NCBI GenBank assembly: GCA_013001145.1
Contig: JABDND010000013.1
Coordinates: forward strand, 1-35,998
DNA length: 35,998 nucleotides
Direction: 5' to 3'
Source of the DNA: Croceitalea sp.
GTDB taxonomy: Bacteria; Bacteroidota; Bacteroidia; Flavobacteriales; Flavobacteriaceae
Part shown: positions 25,225-35,998 of the stretch, piece after piece
Layout of the letters: every line of letters begins with the position of its first letter
Numbering within the stretch: the first letter of the stretch is position 1
The notes under the pieces: generated by a model
Seen by the model: only the letters and a program-made list of their open reading frames with translations
What the model was told of the DNA's origin: nothing
The model's database searches: none
Position numbers and translations under genes: made by a program

Positions 25225-27264
25225 TTATTCGGGGTATTCCACTCTAAGGTGATAAATATTGGTCAATTTCTGTTTTAAAACCTTTTTGACGGCTTCAATT
25301 TCTTTAAAGGTAATGTTGGCGTTCAAGAATTGCCTGCCCTTCATTTGACCTTGTACAATTTTCTCAACAAATTCGTCAAGCATCTGATAAGTGGGCGATT
25401 TTAGGCTTTTTGAAGCAGCTTCTACAGCATCGGCCATCATTAAAATGGCGGTTTCTTTTGAAAAAGGAATGGGCCCCGGATACCTAAAATAAGTATCCTC
25501 GGTCTCTGGATCTAATTCTTGTTGTTTCTTGTAAAAATAATACACCAAACTGGTACCATGGTGGGTTCGTATAAAGTCGATAACCCGATCTGGTATATTG
25601 TTTTTACGCGCCATTTCTATTCCTTCAATCACATGATCAATAATGATTTTGGCACTTTCTTTAGGTGGCAAATCATCATGTGGATTGACATTGGTAATTT
25701 GATTTTCGGTAAAATAAGTAGGACGGTTCATTTTGCCTATATCGTGATAAAGGGCCCCTACCCTAACCAACATGGCATTGGCCCCTATTTCATTTGCGGC
25801 GGCCTCGGCCAAGTTGGATACCTGCAAAGAATGATGAAAAGTACCTGGCGCCTTATTTGCCAATTCTTTCAATAGTTTTGAATTGGTATCTGATAATTCC
25901 AACAAAGACACATCTGAGACCAAGCCAAAGAGCTTTTCATAGAGATATATGAGCGGCTGGGCAAAAAGAGTAATCATTCCATTAAGAAGAAAAATGCCAA
26001 AAGTGAGCAACTTTATATTTTCAAAATTGCCTTCATGGATGATGTGAAACGCAAAATAGCCAATTATATAAATTAGGGTTATTTGCCCTACCGATATAAA
26101 TAGGTTGGCACGTTTGTAGAGTTCAGATACCGAAAGTATGGTGACAATACCAGCAATAATTTGTAAAAATATGTATTCAAAACTATTGGGCACCACAAAA
26201 CCTAATATCAAAATCGTCAATACATGCACAAACAGACCCAAACGTGCATCAAAGAAATTCTTTAATATCAATGGCAAAATGCAAAGGGGCACCACGTAAA
26301 CGTATTGTTCATTGTTTTTCACGACCAAGGTGGTTATAAAAACCATCAACAGTACGTTCACAAAGATGAAAGTGACTTTATTATTGTCGTGGTAAATCTC
26401 CGGTCTATACTTTTTTAGAAATAAGAATAGCATCATCAGCACTAAGGCAACCAATACAGTATAACCCAAGAGAATGAAATAATAATTGTTATCGTTCCAG
26501 AGTTCAGATTCAAATTCATCTTTGAGCGAATTCAAAATATTGAAGTTTTCTGACTCAACCACCTCGCCTTTGGCGATGATCAACTTACCCTCCAATACGT
26601 TGCCCCTGGTAGTCGAGATTTGAGATAATTCTTCTTGTTGTGCTTTTTCCGACAGGTTTTTGTTAAATGTTACGTTGTTCCGTATTACACCGCTCAATAA
26701 ATCTTGAATATCGGTTCTGGCCATTCTTGATGTGATGGTCTGCGATAATTGCACTACACGCTGGTTCGCCTTATTTACATCCAATATTTGATTGGCATTC
26801 AATGGTTTTGCTGCATTATTGACGACCAAGAATACCCGGTTGGTCATGGAAGCGTCTTCAAAAACACCGTTGGCATAAACCGAATCCAGTATTTTCATTG
26901 CTAGATTATGGTAATAGACCTGTTGTGAATTGCTGTATTTGGCAGCAGTAAAAACTTGTTCAAAACGATCGTTAAGCAAAGTCTTTACTTCTTGATAAAT
27001 CTCGTCGTCATAGGCATAATAAACTGTGGCGTTGTTTTCCAACGCCTTTTGTTCGGCTATTAATTCTTCTTGTGATTTTTTGATGGAAAAATCAAAAGGA
27101 GCATATAAGTTTTCATATTGCCAGGGTTTGCCCTTTTGAAATTCATACTTGAACTTGCCGCCCCTTGGAAAGAAAAATACAATTAAGGCAATGGATATCA
27201 CATAAAGGAAATACTTGTATATGAGTGACTGCTTTTTATAAAAATTATCAAGTGATTTTCCCAT
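25225..27264 (-). CDS. PgpH-like 7TM HD-domain phosphohydrolase
   Basis: This 679-residue membrane enzyme has an N-terminal membrane segment (about 15-32), an extracytoplasmic 7TMR-HDED sensor region (about 45-255), a cluster of seven membrane segments (about 262-445) and a cytoplasmic HD domain (about 470-640). Metal ligands seen are H477-H478 region, H507 and D508 in GALYHDIGKMNRP, and later RTHHGTSLVYYFY. Members such as PgpH hydrolyse cyclic di-AMP to pApA, linking an outside signal to second-messenger levels. It is divergent from the thiolase gene with about 116 bases between. Confidence 0.93.
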   Translation of the reverse strand: MGKSLDNFYKKQSLIYKYFLYVISIALIVFFFPRGGKFKYEFQKGKPWQYENLYAPFDFSIKKSQEELIAEQKALENNATVYYAYDDEIYQEVKTLLNDRFEQVFTAAKYSNSQQVYYHNLAMKILDSVYANGVFEDASMTNRVFLVVNNAAKPLNANQILDVNKANQRVVQLSQTITSRMARTDIQDLLSGVIRNNVTFNKNLSEKAQQEELSQISTTRGNVLEGKLIIAKGEVVESENFNILNSLKDEFESELWNDNNYYFILLGYTVLVALVLMMLFLFLKKYRPEIYHDNNKVTFIFVNVLLMVFITTLVVKNNEQYVYVVPLCILPLILKNFFDARLGLFVHVLTILILGFVVPNSFEYIFLQIIAGIVTILSVSELYKRANLFISVGQITLIYIIGYFAFHIIHEGNFENIKLLTFGIFLLNGMITLFAQPLIYLYEKLFGLVSDVSLLELSDTNSKLLKELANKAPGTFHHSLQVSNLAEAAANEIGANAMLVRVGALYHDIGKMNRPTYFTENQITNVNPHDDLPPKESAKIIIDHVIEGIEMARKNNIPDRVIDFIRTHHGTSLVYYFYKKQQELDPETEDTYFRYPGPIPFSKETAILMMADAVEAASKSLKSPTYQMLDEFVEKIVQGQMKGRQFLNANITFKEIEAVKKVLKQKLTNIYHLRVEYPE

Positions 27265-27380
27265 GTAGAATGCCTATGATATCAAAAATAGAAAATAATA
27301 AATTCATGTTGGCTGTCTTTCTTCCTCTGCTAAGCTATGCTATTAATTTTAGTATTTTCGCAATACCAAATTCATGAAAT

Positions 27381-28556
27381 ATGAAAGAAGTTGTAATTGT
27401 ATCTGCTGTGCGCACTCCCATTGGTAGTTTTATGGGTGGGTTGTCCAGTATTCCGGCCCCTAAACTGGGGGCTATTGCCATTAAGGGAGCCTTGGACAAA
27501 ATAAAACTAAGTCCACAAATGGTTGATGAAGTATTGATGGGCAATGTGGTTCAAGCGGGAACCGGACAGGCTCCAGCAAGACAAGCGGCAATTTTTGCCG
27601 GTTTGCCCGATACAGTGCCATGCACCACGGTGAATAAAGTATGTGCCTCGGGCATGAAGACCGTTATGCAAGCGGCTCAATCCATTGCACTTGGCGATGC
27701 CCATATAATTATTGCGGGCGGTATGGAAAACATGAGTATGATACCGCATTATGTGCATATGCGCACGGGAACTAAATTTGGGCCAACTACCCTTGTAGAT
27801 GGTATGCAAAAAGATGGCTTGGTCGATGTCTATGACCAAAATGCAATGGGCGTCTGCGCCGATGCCTGTGCCGTAGAGCACCAATTTAGCCGAGAAGATC
27901 AAGATGCTTTTGCTATACAATCATACAACAGATCGGCTGCTGCATGGAAAAATGGAAAGTTTTCAGATGAAATTGTTCCTGTTGAAGTTCCACAACGCAG
28001 AGGAGAACCCTTAATTATCAATGAAGATGAGGAATATAAGAATGTGAGGATGGATAAAATTCCAAACTTACGACCCGCTTTTTCAAAAGATGGTACGGTC
28101 ACAGCTGCAAATGCCTCAACAATCAATGATGGTGCCGCGGCTTTGGTATTAATGAGCGCTGAAAAAGCAAACGAACTAAAATTAAAACCATTGGCGACCA
28201 TTCGTAGTTATGCCGATGCTGCCCAAGAGCCAAAATGGTTCACTACGGCTCCGGCCAAAGCGCTGCCCAAAGCGCTGAACAAAGCTGGCCTTTCAATTAA
28301 AGATGTAGATTTTTTTGAATTCAATGAAGCATTCGCCGTAGTAGGTTTGGCCAACATCAAATTATTGGGGCTTACCGATAAAAATGTAAATGTGAATGGT
28401 GGTGCGGTATCTTTAGGCCATCCTTTGGGTTGTTCTGGAGCACGCATTTTGGTAACATTACTACATGTACTTCAACAAAACAATGGAAAAATAGGTGCGG
28501 CTGCCATTTGTAACGGTGGTGGCGGGGCTTCAGCCTTAGTTTTGGAACGTCATTAA
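27381..28556 (+). CDS. Acetyl-CoA C-acetyltransferase (thiolase)
   Basis: This 391-residue biosynthetic-type thiolase joins or splits acetyl-CoA units in the cytoplasm (ketone-body, fatty-acid or mevalonate routes). All catalytic residues are seen: C88 in [10 protein letters not shown]347 in GHPLGCSG and C377 in ICNGGGGAS. The N-terminal [12 protein letters not shown] and the thiolase signature [10 protein letters not shown] are intact, and length is standard. The NlpC/P60-like gene follows 16 bases after the stop on the same strand, so they are likely co-transcribed although functionally unrelated. Confidence 0.96.
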   Translation: MKEVVIVSAVRTPIGSFMGGLSSIPAPKLGAIAIKGALDKIKLSPQMVDEVLMGNVVQAGTGQAPARQAAIFAGLPDTVPCTTVNKVCASGMKTVMQAAQSIALGDAHIIIAGGMENMSMIPHYVHMRTGTKFGPTTLVDGMQKDGLVDVYDQNAMGVCADACAVEHQFSREDQDAFAIQSYNRSAAAWKNGKFSDEIVPVEVPQRRGEPLIINEDEEYKNVRMDKIPNLRPAFSKDGTVTAANASTINDGAAALVLMSAEKANELKLKPLATIRSYADAAQEPKWFTTAPAKALPKALNKAGLSIKDVDFFEFNEAFAVVGLANIKLLGLTDKNVNVNGGAVSLGHPLGCSGARILVTLLHVLQQNNGKIGAAAICNGGGGASALVLERH

Positions 28557-28572
28557 TCACCAAGAGCGTAAA

Positions 28573-29325
28573 ATGCAGTATGGTATTTGCCATTTGAGCA
28601 TTGTTCCCGTAAGGTTGAACCCTGCTAATCAAGAAGAATTGGTTACCCAATTGCTTTATGGCGACTTGTATCAAATAAAAGAGCAACGAAAACATTGGAG
28701 CCGCATCAAAACTGCCTTTGATGATCAAGAAGGCTGGATCGCAAACAATCAGATTCATCCAATCGATCAAACTTTGTATGAAAAGTACAATGGCAAGAAT
28801 GACCATGAGATATCGACCGATTTTATGGCCTATGTAACTTCAGATAAAGGTGTTCTTTCACCTATAGTACTTGGTTCAAGGGTAGATTTGGCCCCTGTAT
28901 TAAAAGACACATTTGAAGGAAATACTTCATTGACTTTAAAAGATAAACCTCATTTAGTTGAATCGGCCTTACTATATTTAAATGCTCCTTTTATGTGGGG
29001 TGGCAAAACGCCCTTTGGCATTGACAGTGCCGGTTTTACTCAAATGGTTTATAAGTTAAATGGATATCGTTTATTTAGAGATACCATTAAACAATCCAAC
29101 CAAGGAGAAGCTCTAAGCTTTATTGAAGAAAGTGAACCGGGAGACCTTGCATTTTTTGACAATGATGAAGGTATTATTAACCATGTAGGCATTATTCTCA
29201 AGGACAATTACATTATTCATGCCCATGGCAAAGTACGCATTGACCGTATTGACCATACTGGAATCTTCAATACAGACGAAAAACAATACACGCATCAACT
29301 TAGGGTCATTAAAAAAATCGCATAA
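28573..29325 (+). CDS. NlpC/P60-like protein with SH3 domain, catalytic Cys replaced
   Basis: This 250-residue protein has one or two SH3b-like N-terminal segments (about 1-115) and an NlpC/P60 (C40) domain (about 125-245), the layout of YkfC-like peptidoglycan endopeptidases. The family nucleophile lies in the pattern G-x-D-C-S-G-F; here it reads GIDSAGFTQM, so position 152 is Ser where Cys is expected. The catalytic His (H204 in NHVGIIL) and the polar third residue (H216 in IIHAHG) remain. It has no signal peptide. It may be an inactive binding protein or use Ser. It is co-directional with the thiolase gene. Confidence 0.88.
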   Translation: MQYGICHLSIVPVRLNPANQEELVTQLLYGDLYQIKEQRKHWSRIKTAFDDQEGWIANNQIHPIDQTLYEKYNGKNDHEISTDFMAYVTSDKGVLSPIVLGSRVDLAPVLKDTFEGNTSLTLKDKPHLVESALLYLNAPFMWGGKTPFGIDSAGFTQMVYKLNGYRLFRDTIKQSNQGEALSFIEESEPGDLAFFDNDEGIINHVGIILKDNYIIHAHGKVRIDRIDHTGIFNTDEKQYTHQLRVIKKIA

Positions 29326-29349
29326 AAAAAGCCCCTCTTTCGAGGGGCT
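29323..29349 (-). terminator. Intrinsic terminator of the gyrA-TPR unit
   Basis: On the minus strand AGCCCCTC-GAAA-GAGGGGCT is followed by seven T, giving a strong terminator 20 bases after the stop of the TPR gene. Its T-run overlaps the end of the convergent NlpC/P60-like gene. On the plus strand the run after the stem is not T-rich, so it is one-directional. Confidence 0.88.
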
Positions 29350-29369
29350 CGTATTCTGGGGAAACTTAC

Positions 29370-30626
29370 TTATTCTCCTAACAACTTTTTGATGCGCATA
29401 AAATTCTCATTATCACCCAATGCACCGTAAATATTCTTGAGTTGTGCAAGAATACTTTCGTTGTCAGGATTGGTCTTCAACGCCTGTTCCAAAATTTCTG
29501 CACCTTGCTTGAACAATTCACCTTTTTGTTCCTTCAATTCATCGTATTTGGCCATATCGGCACGTTTGCTTGACATTGCCAATTCATTCATTTGGTCTAT
29601 TAGACCATTCCCTTCATTGACGTAAGAAGTTGAAAGGTTTAAAAGAGCATTTATATAACCGGGGTCAATTTCCAATGCTTTTTTATAGGCATCTCGAGCT
29701 TCTTCTAAATTTCCTTGCTCCATATTAATAACACCTATATTATATAACAAGTCTGGGTTGTCTGGAGCCATGTCAGATGCCTGGGCCATCAATTCTTTAA
29801 ACTTATCCTTATCACCCATAGTGAAATATAAATTGGCCTTGTTCAAAACCAAATTCACATCTTCAGGATTATCGGCTATGGCATCTTCATAAGCCGCCAA
29901 TGCTAAATCGTTTTTACCTTGTTCTTGATAAATCAAGGCAATATTCTTTACAATCTCAGATCTTTTTGAAGGTGTCGTTTCTTCGCTAGGGTCTTTATGG
30001 GTACCCGCTTTAACATATAAATCTCTGGTGTTCTTGTCCATTGATTCTACTTCGCCAGTGGCCACATTCACAGCTGTATAAGTTACACCGCTACCATCGT
30101 AGTTCAACTCTTTCAGTTCTTCATAGAACTTAATGGCTTGATCGTAATTGTCCGGACCTGCTTGCACAGCACTACTTGCTGCATAATACAAGAAAATGGT
30201 GTCTTTTGGACTTAGACCATACGCTGTGTAAAGCTTGTTGGCCCCCTCAGAATATTTCTTGTTGTTGTTGTCCTCCACTGCCGCATTGACCAATTCAGAG
30301 GTCATTTGTGTCATTTTTTGTCTGGCATCGGCGGTATATTTTTCTTTACCACTAGCCTCTTCAATAGAAATAACCTTTTTGAAAGCTGTTACAGCACCGT
30401 CAAAATCAGCTAGGTTCAAATTGGCATTTGCCAGATTTGAATAATACTGTGCCTGCATTTTGGGATCGGCACTACCAATCATTGATGAGGCACTTTCCAA
30501 CGTACTCTTCGCCGTTGCGGCATCACCCGATTTAAGTGCCTTCTCTGCTGCTTTAATCTCATTTTTCTGCGAAAATCCTGCCGTTGATATCATTAGAGCA
30601 AGAAGCATTACAATTTTAGTTTTCAT
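29370..30626 (-). CDS. Exported TPR protein
   Basis: This 418-residue protein has a Sec signal (MKTKIVMLLALMISTAGFSQ) and then TPR repeats over nearly its full length. Clear units include AQYYSNLANANLNLADFDGA and LLYNIGVINMEQGNLEEARD, the latter followed by YKKALEIDPGYINALLNLS. It should be a periplasmic scaffold. It lies 35 bases downstream of gyrA on the same strand and shares its terminator, so the two are probably one transcript, a pairing I would not have predicted from function. Confidence 0.9.
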   Translation of the reverse strand: MKTKIVMLLALMISTAGFSQKNEIKAAEKALKSGDAATAKSTLESASSMIGSADPKMQAQYYSNLANANLNLADFDGAVTAFKKVISIEEASGKEKYTADARQKMTQMTSELVNAAVEDNNNKKYSEGANKLYTAYGLSPKDTIFLYYAASSAVQAGPDNYDQAIKFYEELKELNYDGSGVTYTAVNVATGEVESMDKNTRDLYVKAGTHKDPSEETTPSKRSEIVKNIALIYQEQGKNDLALAAYEDAIADNPEDVNLVLNKANLYFTMGDKDKFKELMAQASDMAPDNPDLLYNIGVINMEQGNLEEARDAYKKALEIDPGYINALLNLSTSYVNEGNGLIDQMNELAMSSKRADMAKYDELKEQKGELFKQGAEILEQALKTNPDNESILAQLKNIYGALGDNENFMRIKKLLGE

Positions 30627-30661
30627 CTTTTTAAAGTAATATTAATATTTAGTGTTTACGA

Positions 30662-33193
30662 TTATTCTTTCGTTTCGGTGTTATCATTATCAAGAGCCGT
30701 GCCATCTTCGCCATGTATCTCAATATCACGAATATCGGTCTCCTCAACGGCATCCTCATCTTTCATGACTTTAGCAACTGCCGCAATGGAATCATTGTCT
30801 TTCAAATTGATCACTTTCACCCCTTGGGTAGCTCTTCCCATAACCCTTAAGTCTTCTACGCTCATGCGAATGGCAATACCCGATTTGTTGATGATCATCA
30901 GATCATCGGAATCGGTCACATTCTTGATGGCTACCAATCCGCCCGTCTTATCAGTAATGGATATGGTTTTAACACCCTTACCACCTCTATTAGTTACGCG
31001 GTAGTCATCTATGTTGGATCTTTTGCCATAGCCATTTTCTGAAACGACCAAAATGTTATCTTCAAAATTATGGACAGATACCATGCCAATCACTTCATCA
31101 TTTTCATCAGCTAAGGTAATTCCCCTCACACCTGAAGCGTTTCTGCCCATTGGTCGGGTTTTGCTTTCTTCAAAGCGAATGGCCTTACCAGATTTTAGAC
31201 CTAAAAATATTTGACTTGTACCGGTAGTCAATTTGGCTTCCAGTAACTCATCGTCTTCACGAATGGTAATTGCATTAATCCCATTCTGGCGTGGTCTTGA
31301 ATACTGCTCCAAAGAGGTCTTTTTAACAGTACCCTTTTTGGTGGCCATAATCACATAATGGCTGTTCACATAATCTTCATCTTTCAAATCTTGTGTACAA
31401 ATAAATGCTTTTACCTTGTCTTCAGACTCAATATTGACCAAATTTTGAATAGCTCTACCTTTTGAAGTACGGCTTCCTTCTGGAATTTCGAAAACCCGCA
31501 TCCAAAAACACTTGCCCTTTTGTGTAAAGAACAACATGTATTGATGGTTGGTACCTACAAATAAATGTTCCAAGAAATCCTCATTACGGGTCGATGATGC
31601 CTTTTGGCCTACTCCGCCCCTATGCTGGGTCTTGTATTCGGTCAAGGGTGTTCTTTTTATATAGCCTGCATGAGATATGGTGATGACCACTTGCTCATCG
31701 GGTATCATATCTTCAATGCTCAAATCACCGCCGGCGAAATTAATTTCAGACCTTCTTTCATCACCATACTTATCTTTAACTTCCTGCAATTCATCTTTGA
31801 TGATTTGCATTCTGCGTTCTTTTTTATCCAGTATATCTTTTAGATCCTCGATGGTCTTAAGCAATTCGTCAAATTCTTCACGAAGCTTGTCTTGTTCCAG
31901 ACCTGTCAATTGACGCAAACGCATTTCTACAATAGCCTTGGCCTGAATTTCTGTCAGTTTAAAGCGTTCCATCAGGCTCTCTCTGGCGGCATCAACATTT
32001 GATGACCCCCTAATGATTGCTATAACCTCGTCTATATTATCAGAAGCTATGATGAGGCCTTCCAAGATGTGGGCTCTATCTTCAGCTTTCTTAAGTTCAA
32101 ACTTGGTTCTGCGAACTACGACTTCATGTCTATGCTCAACGAAGTAATGTATGATTTCTTTTAGGTTCAATAACTTAGGTCGCCCTTTTACCAAGGCGAT
32201 ATTATTCACACTAAAAGAAGATTGAAGGGCAGTATATTTAAAAAGTGTATTTAAAACTATATTGGGTATGGCATCGCGCTTGAGCATATATACGATCCGC
32301 ATTCCCTTTCTATCAGATTCGTCACGTATAGCCGAAATACCTTCTATTTTCTTATCATTGATCAAATCGGCAGTTTTCTTGATCATGTCCGCCTTATTGA
32401 CCTGATATGGAATTTCAGTAACTATGATACATTCTTTACCCTGAACTTCTTCAAAAGTAGTCTTGGCTCTCATCACAACACGGCCCCGACCTGTATGAAA
32501 GGCTTCTTTGACACCATCATATCCGTAGATGATTCCTCCTGTTGGAAAATCAGGAGCTTTGATATGGGTTATCAATTCGTCAATTTCTATATCGTTGTTG
32601 TCAATATAGGCCATGGTGCCATCAATGACCTCAGATAAATTGTGTGGCGGCATATTGGTGGCCATACCTACAGCAATACCCGATGCACCGTTTACCAACA
32701 AATTGGGAACACGTGCCGGCAAAACGGTAGGTTCCTGCAATGAATCATCAAAATTCAATTGGTGATCAACAGTATCCTTATCAATATCTGCCAACATTTC
32801 GTCAGCAATCTTACGCATTCGGGCTTCCGTATAACGCATGGCCGCAGGGCTATCGCCATCAACCGAGCCAAAGTTACCTTGGCCGTCGACCAACATGTAC
32901 CTTAAACTCCATTCTTGGGCCATCCGCACCATACTATCATAGACCGATGTATCGCCGTGGGGGTGGTATTTACCCAGTACCTCACCAACAATACGGGCCG
33001 ACTTTTTATGGGCACTATTGGAACGAACGCCAAGCTCATACATGCCATAGAGTACTCTTCTGTGAACGGGTTTCAATCCATCACGAACATCTGGCAGTGC
33101 ACGTGACACAATGACCGACATTGAATAATCAATGTAGGCTGATTTCATCTCATCGTCGATGTTGATAGGTATCAATTTTTCTCCTTCAGCCAT
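30662..33193 (-). CDS. gyrA: DNA gyrase subunit A
   Basis: This 843-residue GyrA introduces negative supercoils together with GyrB. The breakage-reunion domain (about 1-500) carries the catalytic Y121 in [10 protein letters not shown], and the C-terminal domain (about 505-815) has the six-bladed repeats, including the GyrA box in [10 protein letters not shown]. The quinolone-determining region reads [11 protein letters not shown]82 and D86 match the wild-type residues I recall for Flavobacterium psychrophilum, so no resistance substitution is evident. An acidic tail ([15 protein letters not shown]) ends the protein. It is divergent from clpC across about 260 bases. Confidence 0.98.
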   Translation of the reverse strand: MAEGEKLIPINIDDEMKSAYIDYSMSVIVSRALPDVRDGLKPVHRRVLYGMYELGVRSNSAHKKSARIVGEVLGKYHPHGDTSVYDSMVRMAQEWSLRYMLVDGQGNFGSVDGDSPAAMRYTEARMRKIADEMLADIDKDTVDHQLNFDDSLQEPTVLPARVPNLLVNGASGIAVGMATNMPPHNLSEVIDGTMAYIDNNDIEIDELITHIKAPDFPTGGIIYGYDGVKEAFHTGRGRVVMRAKTTFEEVQGKECIIVTEIPYQVNKADMIKKTADLINDKKIEGISAIRDESDRKGMRIVYMLKRDAIPNIVLNTLFKYTALQSSFSVNNIALVKGRPKLLNLKEIIHYFVEHRHEVVVRRTKFELKKAEDRAHILEGLIIASDNIDEVIAIIRGSSNVDAARESLMERFKLTEIQAKAIVEMRLRQLTGLEQDKLREEFDELLKTIEDLKDILDKKERRMQIIKDELQEVKDKYGDERRSEINFAGGDLSIEDMIPDEQVVITISHAGYIKRTPLTEYKTQHRGGVGQKASSTRNEDFLEHLFVGTNHQYMLFFTQKGKCFWMRVFEIPEGSRTSKGRAIQNLVNIESEDKVKAFICTQDLKDEDYVNSHYVIMATKKGTVKKTSLEQYSRPRQNGINAITIREDDELLEAKLTTGTSQIFLGLKSGKAIRFEESKTRPMGRNASGVRGITLADENDEVIGMVSVHNFEDNILVVSENGYGKRSNIDDYRVTNRGGKGVKTISITDKTGGLVAIKNVTDSDDLMIINKSGIAIRMSVEDLRVMGRATQGVKVINLKDNDSIAAVAKVMKDEDAVEETDIRDIEIHGEDGTALDNDNTETKE

Positions 33194-33452
33194 GCTAGAA
33201 TCTTATATATTTTTTGGGGTTAAAACATCGTCGCAATATAAAGAAAATGATAGGTAGCTAGAAGGGATTCATAGACTTTATTAAAAAAATTATCAACATG
33301 AAACACTGACAATAATTGTGGCTTGGAAAACGTTAAGTTTAGTATAATTTCCACCTTTTTTCGTGAATTCACCAGACTTTGTCGATAATGGGTACAGTAT
33401 TTGACCATGGTTACAATACTTTTATTAATTTTAGTTGCTGAAAAGAGAATTT
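33194..33452. promoter_or_regulatory. Divergent promoter region of gyrA and clpC
   Basis: The 259 bases between the two start codons must hold both promoters. I find TTTGTCG (33379) and ACAGTATTTG (33394-33403) ahead of clpC, a rough -33/-7 arrangement, but the -7 word does not match TAnnTTTG fully. No riboswitch or operator can be assigned. Confidence 0.4.
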
Positions 33453-35998
33453 ATGGATGACAATTTTTCGCCCAGGGTAAAAGATGTGATAGCATATAGC
33501 AAAGAAGAGGCTTTGCGACTGGGGCATGATTTTATAGGTACGGAACATTTAATGTTGGGTCTTTTGCGTGATGGCAATGGTAAGGCAATCAATATTTTAG
33601 ATGCTTTGGATGTAGATTTGGACCACTTGAGACGTAAAGTGGAAATATTGAGTCCGGCCAACCCAAATAGCGGCTCTGCCCAAAAAGACAAAAAGAATTT
33701 ACATTTAACAAGACAGGCCGAACGTGCATTGAAAACAACATTTCTTGAAGCCAAGTTGTTTCAAAGTTCATCCATCAATACAGCACACTTGTTGCTTTGC
33801 ATATTAAGAAATGAGAACGATCCCACGACAAAATTGCTTCATAAGTTACAGGTGGACTATGACAATGTGAAAGAGCAGTTCAAATCAATGATCACCAGTG
33901 ATGATGATTATTTGGATACCCCACGTGCTGAATCTTTCCCTAATGAACCCGAAGATTCAAGTGAATCCAAAGAAAGTTCATTTGGATCGTCAAGTGCACA
34001 AAAGGGAACCAAAAAATCAAAAACACCGGTTCTTGATAACTTTGGGCGCGACCTAACCCACATGGCCGAAGAGAATAAATTAGATCCCGTTGTGGGCCGT
34101 GAAAAAGAAATTGAGCGCGTTTCACAAATATTAAGTAGACGAAAGAAAAACAATCCACTTTTGATTGGAGAGCCTGGTGTGGGAAAAAGTGCCATCGCCG
34201 AAGGTTTGGCCTTGCGCATCATCAATAAAAAAGTATCTCGAATTCTTTATAACAAAAGGGTGGTAACCCTTGATTTGGCTTCGTTGGTTGCGGGCACTAA
34301 ATACAGAGGTCAGTTCGAAGAACGTATGAAAGCGGTCATGAACGAACTCGAAAAAAATGACGACATCATTCTGTTCATTGACGAAATCCACACCATTGTA
34401 GGTGCTGGTGGGGCTACGGGCAGTCTTGATGCATCCAATATGTTTAAGCCAGCCTTGGCAAGGGGTGAAATTCAATGTATAGGTGCGACTACCTTAGACG
34501 AATACCGACAGTACATAGAAAAAGATGGTGCTTTGGAACGCAGATTCCAGAAAGTAATGGTCGAACCTACTACAGTCGAAGAAACCATAGAGATCTTGAT
34601 GAACATCAAGAGCAAGTATGAAGACCATCACAATGTCAATTATACCGATGAAGCCATCTTGGCCTGTGTGAAATTGACCAATAGATATATGACCGATAGA
34701 TTTTTGCCAGACAAGGCCATTGACGCCTTGGATGAAGCAGGATCGCGGGTACACATCATCAATATGGATGTACCCAAACAAATTCTTGAACTTGAAGCAC
34801 AGTTGGAAGAGGTGCGGGAGCTCAAGAACAGTGTAGTTAAAAAACAGAAATACGAAGAAGCTGCCAAATTAAGGGACGATGAAAAACGTCTTGAGAAAGA
34901 TTTGGCTTCGGCTCAAGAACAGTGGGAAGAAGAAAGCAAATTAAATCGTGAGACCGTTTCAGAAGACAATGTGGCCGATGTGGTCTCTATGATGAGCGGT
35001 ATTCCAGTTAATAGAATTGCGCAGACCGAAAGCAACAAATTGGCCGAGTTGCCAAAACTTATCAAAGACAATGTCATTGGCCAAGATGAAGCTGTTGCCA
35101 AAGTGGCCAAGGCCATTCAGCGTAACAGAGCCGGATTGAAAGACCCCAACAAGCCCATAGGTTCATTTATATTTTTAGGACAAACAGGCGTGGGTAAAAC
35201 GCAGCTTGCCAAAGTATTGGCTAAAGAATTATTTGATTCCGAAGATGCCTTGATCCGTATAGACATGAGTGAATACATGGAAAAATTCGCCATTTCAAGA
35301 TTAGTTGGTGCACCTCCTGGATACGTTGGATACGAAGAAGGGGGTCAGCTTACCGAGAAAGTTCGAAGAAAACCATACTCCGTAATACTTTTGGATGAGG
35401 TGGAAAAAGCGCATCCAGATGTATTTAACATGCTCCTTCAAGTCTTGGATGATGGTTTCTTGACCGATAGCCTTGGACGTAAAATTGATTTTAGAAATAC
35501 GATCATTATAATGACCTCCAATATTGGGGCAAGACAATTAAAAGATTTTGGCCAAGGGGTAGGTTTTGGTACGGCAGCCAAAAAAGCACAGGCCGATACG
35601 CACCAAAAATCGGTCATTGAGAATGCCCTTAAAAAGGCTTTTGCTCCAGAATTTTTAAATAGAATTGACGATGTGATTGTGTTCAATGCCTTAGAGCGCG
35701 AGCATATTCATAAAATCATCGATATAGAACTCAACAAGTTGTTTGGTAGAATTAGAGATATAGGTTACGTACTCAATTTATCTGATAAAGCCAAAGACTA
35801 CATTGCTGAGAAAGGTTTTGATAAGCAATATGGAGCCAGACCATTGAAAAGAGCCATTCAAAAGTACATTGAAGATGCACTGGCCGAAGAAATCGTCAAC
35901 TCCAACCTAGATGAAGGTGATACCATTTTCATGGATCTTGATGAGAAAAAAGATTTGCTCACCATTAAAATCAAGAAAGAGGAAAAATCTTCAGAAGC
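33453..35998 (+). CDS. clpC: ATP-dependent Clp protease ATPase ClpC (3' end beyond window)
   Basis: The frame runs from ATG 33453 to the end of the window (848 codons, close to the family length, so only the very end is missing). It has two N-terminal Clp repeats (starting [20 protein letters not shown]), a Ser/Glu-rich linker, the D1 AAA module (Walker A GEPGVGKS, Walker B LFIDEIHT), a UVR-type middle region ([16 protein letters not shown]), and the D2 module ([21 protein letters not shown]). It unfolds proteins and feeds them to ClpP. The UVR motif marks ClpC rather than ClpB or ClpA. Confidence 0.96.
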   Translation, partial: MDDNFSPRVKDVIAYSKEEALRLGHDFIGTEHLMLGLLRDGNGKAINILDALDVDLDHLRRKVEILSPANPNSGSAQKDKKNLHLTRQAERALKTTFLEAKLFQSSSINTAHLLLCILRNENDPTTKLLHKLQVDYDNVKEQFKSMITSDDDYLDTPRAESFPNEPEDSSESKESSFGSSSAQKGTKKSKTPVLDNFGRDLTHMAEENKLDPVVGREKEIERVSQILSRRKKNNPLLIGEPGVGKSAIAEGLALRIINKKVSRILYNKRVVTLDLASLVAGTKYRGQFEERMKAVMNELEKNDDIILFIDEIHTIVGAGGATGSLDASNMFKPALARGEIQCIGATTLDEYRQYIEKDGALERRFQKVMVEPTTVEETIEILMNIKSKYEDHHNVNYTDEAILACVKLTNRYMTDRFLPDKAIDALDEAGSRVHIINMDVPKQILELEAQLEEVRELKNSVVKKQKYEEAAKLRDDEKRLEKDLASAQEQWEEESKLNRETVSEDNVADVVSMMSGIPVNRIAQTESNKLAELPKLIKDNVIGQDEAVAKVAKAIQRNRAGLKDPNKPIGSFIFLGQTGVGKTQLAKVLAKELFDSEDALIRIDMSEYMEKFAISRLVGAPPGYVGYEEGGQLTEKVRRKPYSVILLDEVEKAHPDVFNMLLQVLDDGFLTDSLGRKIDFRNTIIIMTSNIGARQLKDFGQGVGFGTAAKKAQADTHQKSVIENALKKAFAPEFLNRIDDVIVFNALEREHIHKIIDIELNKLFGRIRDIGYVLNLSDKAKDYIAEKGFDKQYGARPLKRAIQKYIEDALAEEIVNSNLDEGDTIFMDLDEKKDLLTIKIKKEEKSSE

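Noticed and set aside
30938-32955. Possible quinolone-resistance change (Thr82) in gyrA
   Set aside because: Thr at this position and Asp86 correspond to the wild-type residues I recall for Flavobacterium GyrA.

Overview
The window looks like chromosomal DNA of a marine-type member of the Flavobacteriaceae (Bacteroidota). Supporting signs are the AT-rich non-coding DNA, a GyrA with the Flavobacterium-type residue pattern (Thr82/Asp86), a MG2/TonB-plug protein without a barrel, a Bacteroidota-type tyrosine integrase and a BfmA/BtgA-type mobilization protein. The genus cannot be fixed from the sequence alone.

Layout. (1) 1-5216: an ABC-transporter ATPase (LolD/MacB type), then a stress-related group: a two-domain universal stress protein, an unknown helical protein, a heavy-metal-associated (HMA) protein, CbpM, CbpA (DnaJ-like), a DUF6544-like membrane-anchored protein and a TauE/SafE permease. 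(2) 5351-8994: a two-gene minus-strand unit, an inner-membrane TolB-like/TPR protein followed by a caspase-fold (C14) TPR protein. (3) 9105-9257: a 50-residue protein built of 13-residue repeats, ended by a strong terminator. (4) 9328-21994: a roughly 12.65 kb integrated element bounded by a 16-bp direct repeat of the 3' end of tRNA-Pro. (5) 21980-22525: intact tRNA-Pro, a GIY-YIG gene that runs into it, a broken second tRNA-Pro and tRNA-Ser. (6) 22694-35998: core genes: MG2/plug protein, PgpH-like HD phosphodiesterase, thiolase, an NlpC/P60-like protein lacking its catalytic Cys, a TPR protein, gyrA and an almost complete clpC.

The integrated element is the most interesting part. It has a tyrosine integrase at the tRNA end, a BtgA-like mobilization gene with nearby hairpins at the other end, and a ten-gene co-directional operon (12253-20526) divergent from an AraC regulator. 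The operon encodes a double-domain carboxymuconolactone-decarboxylase-like protein, a dienelactone-hydrolase-like protein with a Cys nucleophile, a cupin lipoprotein, an alpha/beta hydrolase, an antibiotic-biosynthesis-monooxygenase (ABM) domain protein, two tandem NTF2/DUF4440 proteins, a type-B carboxylesterase, an aldo/keto reductase and a flavodoxin. Every one of the ten has an N-terminal export signal: seven apparent Sec type I signals after start choice, two lipoprotein signals and one Tat-like twin-Arg signal, plus one DUF4440 copy with its own Sec signal counted among the seven. I infer a complete small-molecule conversion pathway located in the periplasm or anchored to the envelope, switched on by a small ligand through AraC and spread by tRNA-targeted integration. 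Substrate and product are unknown.
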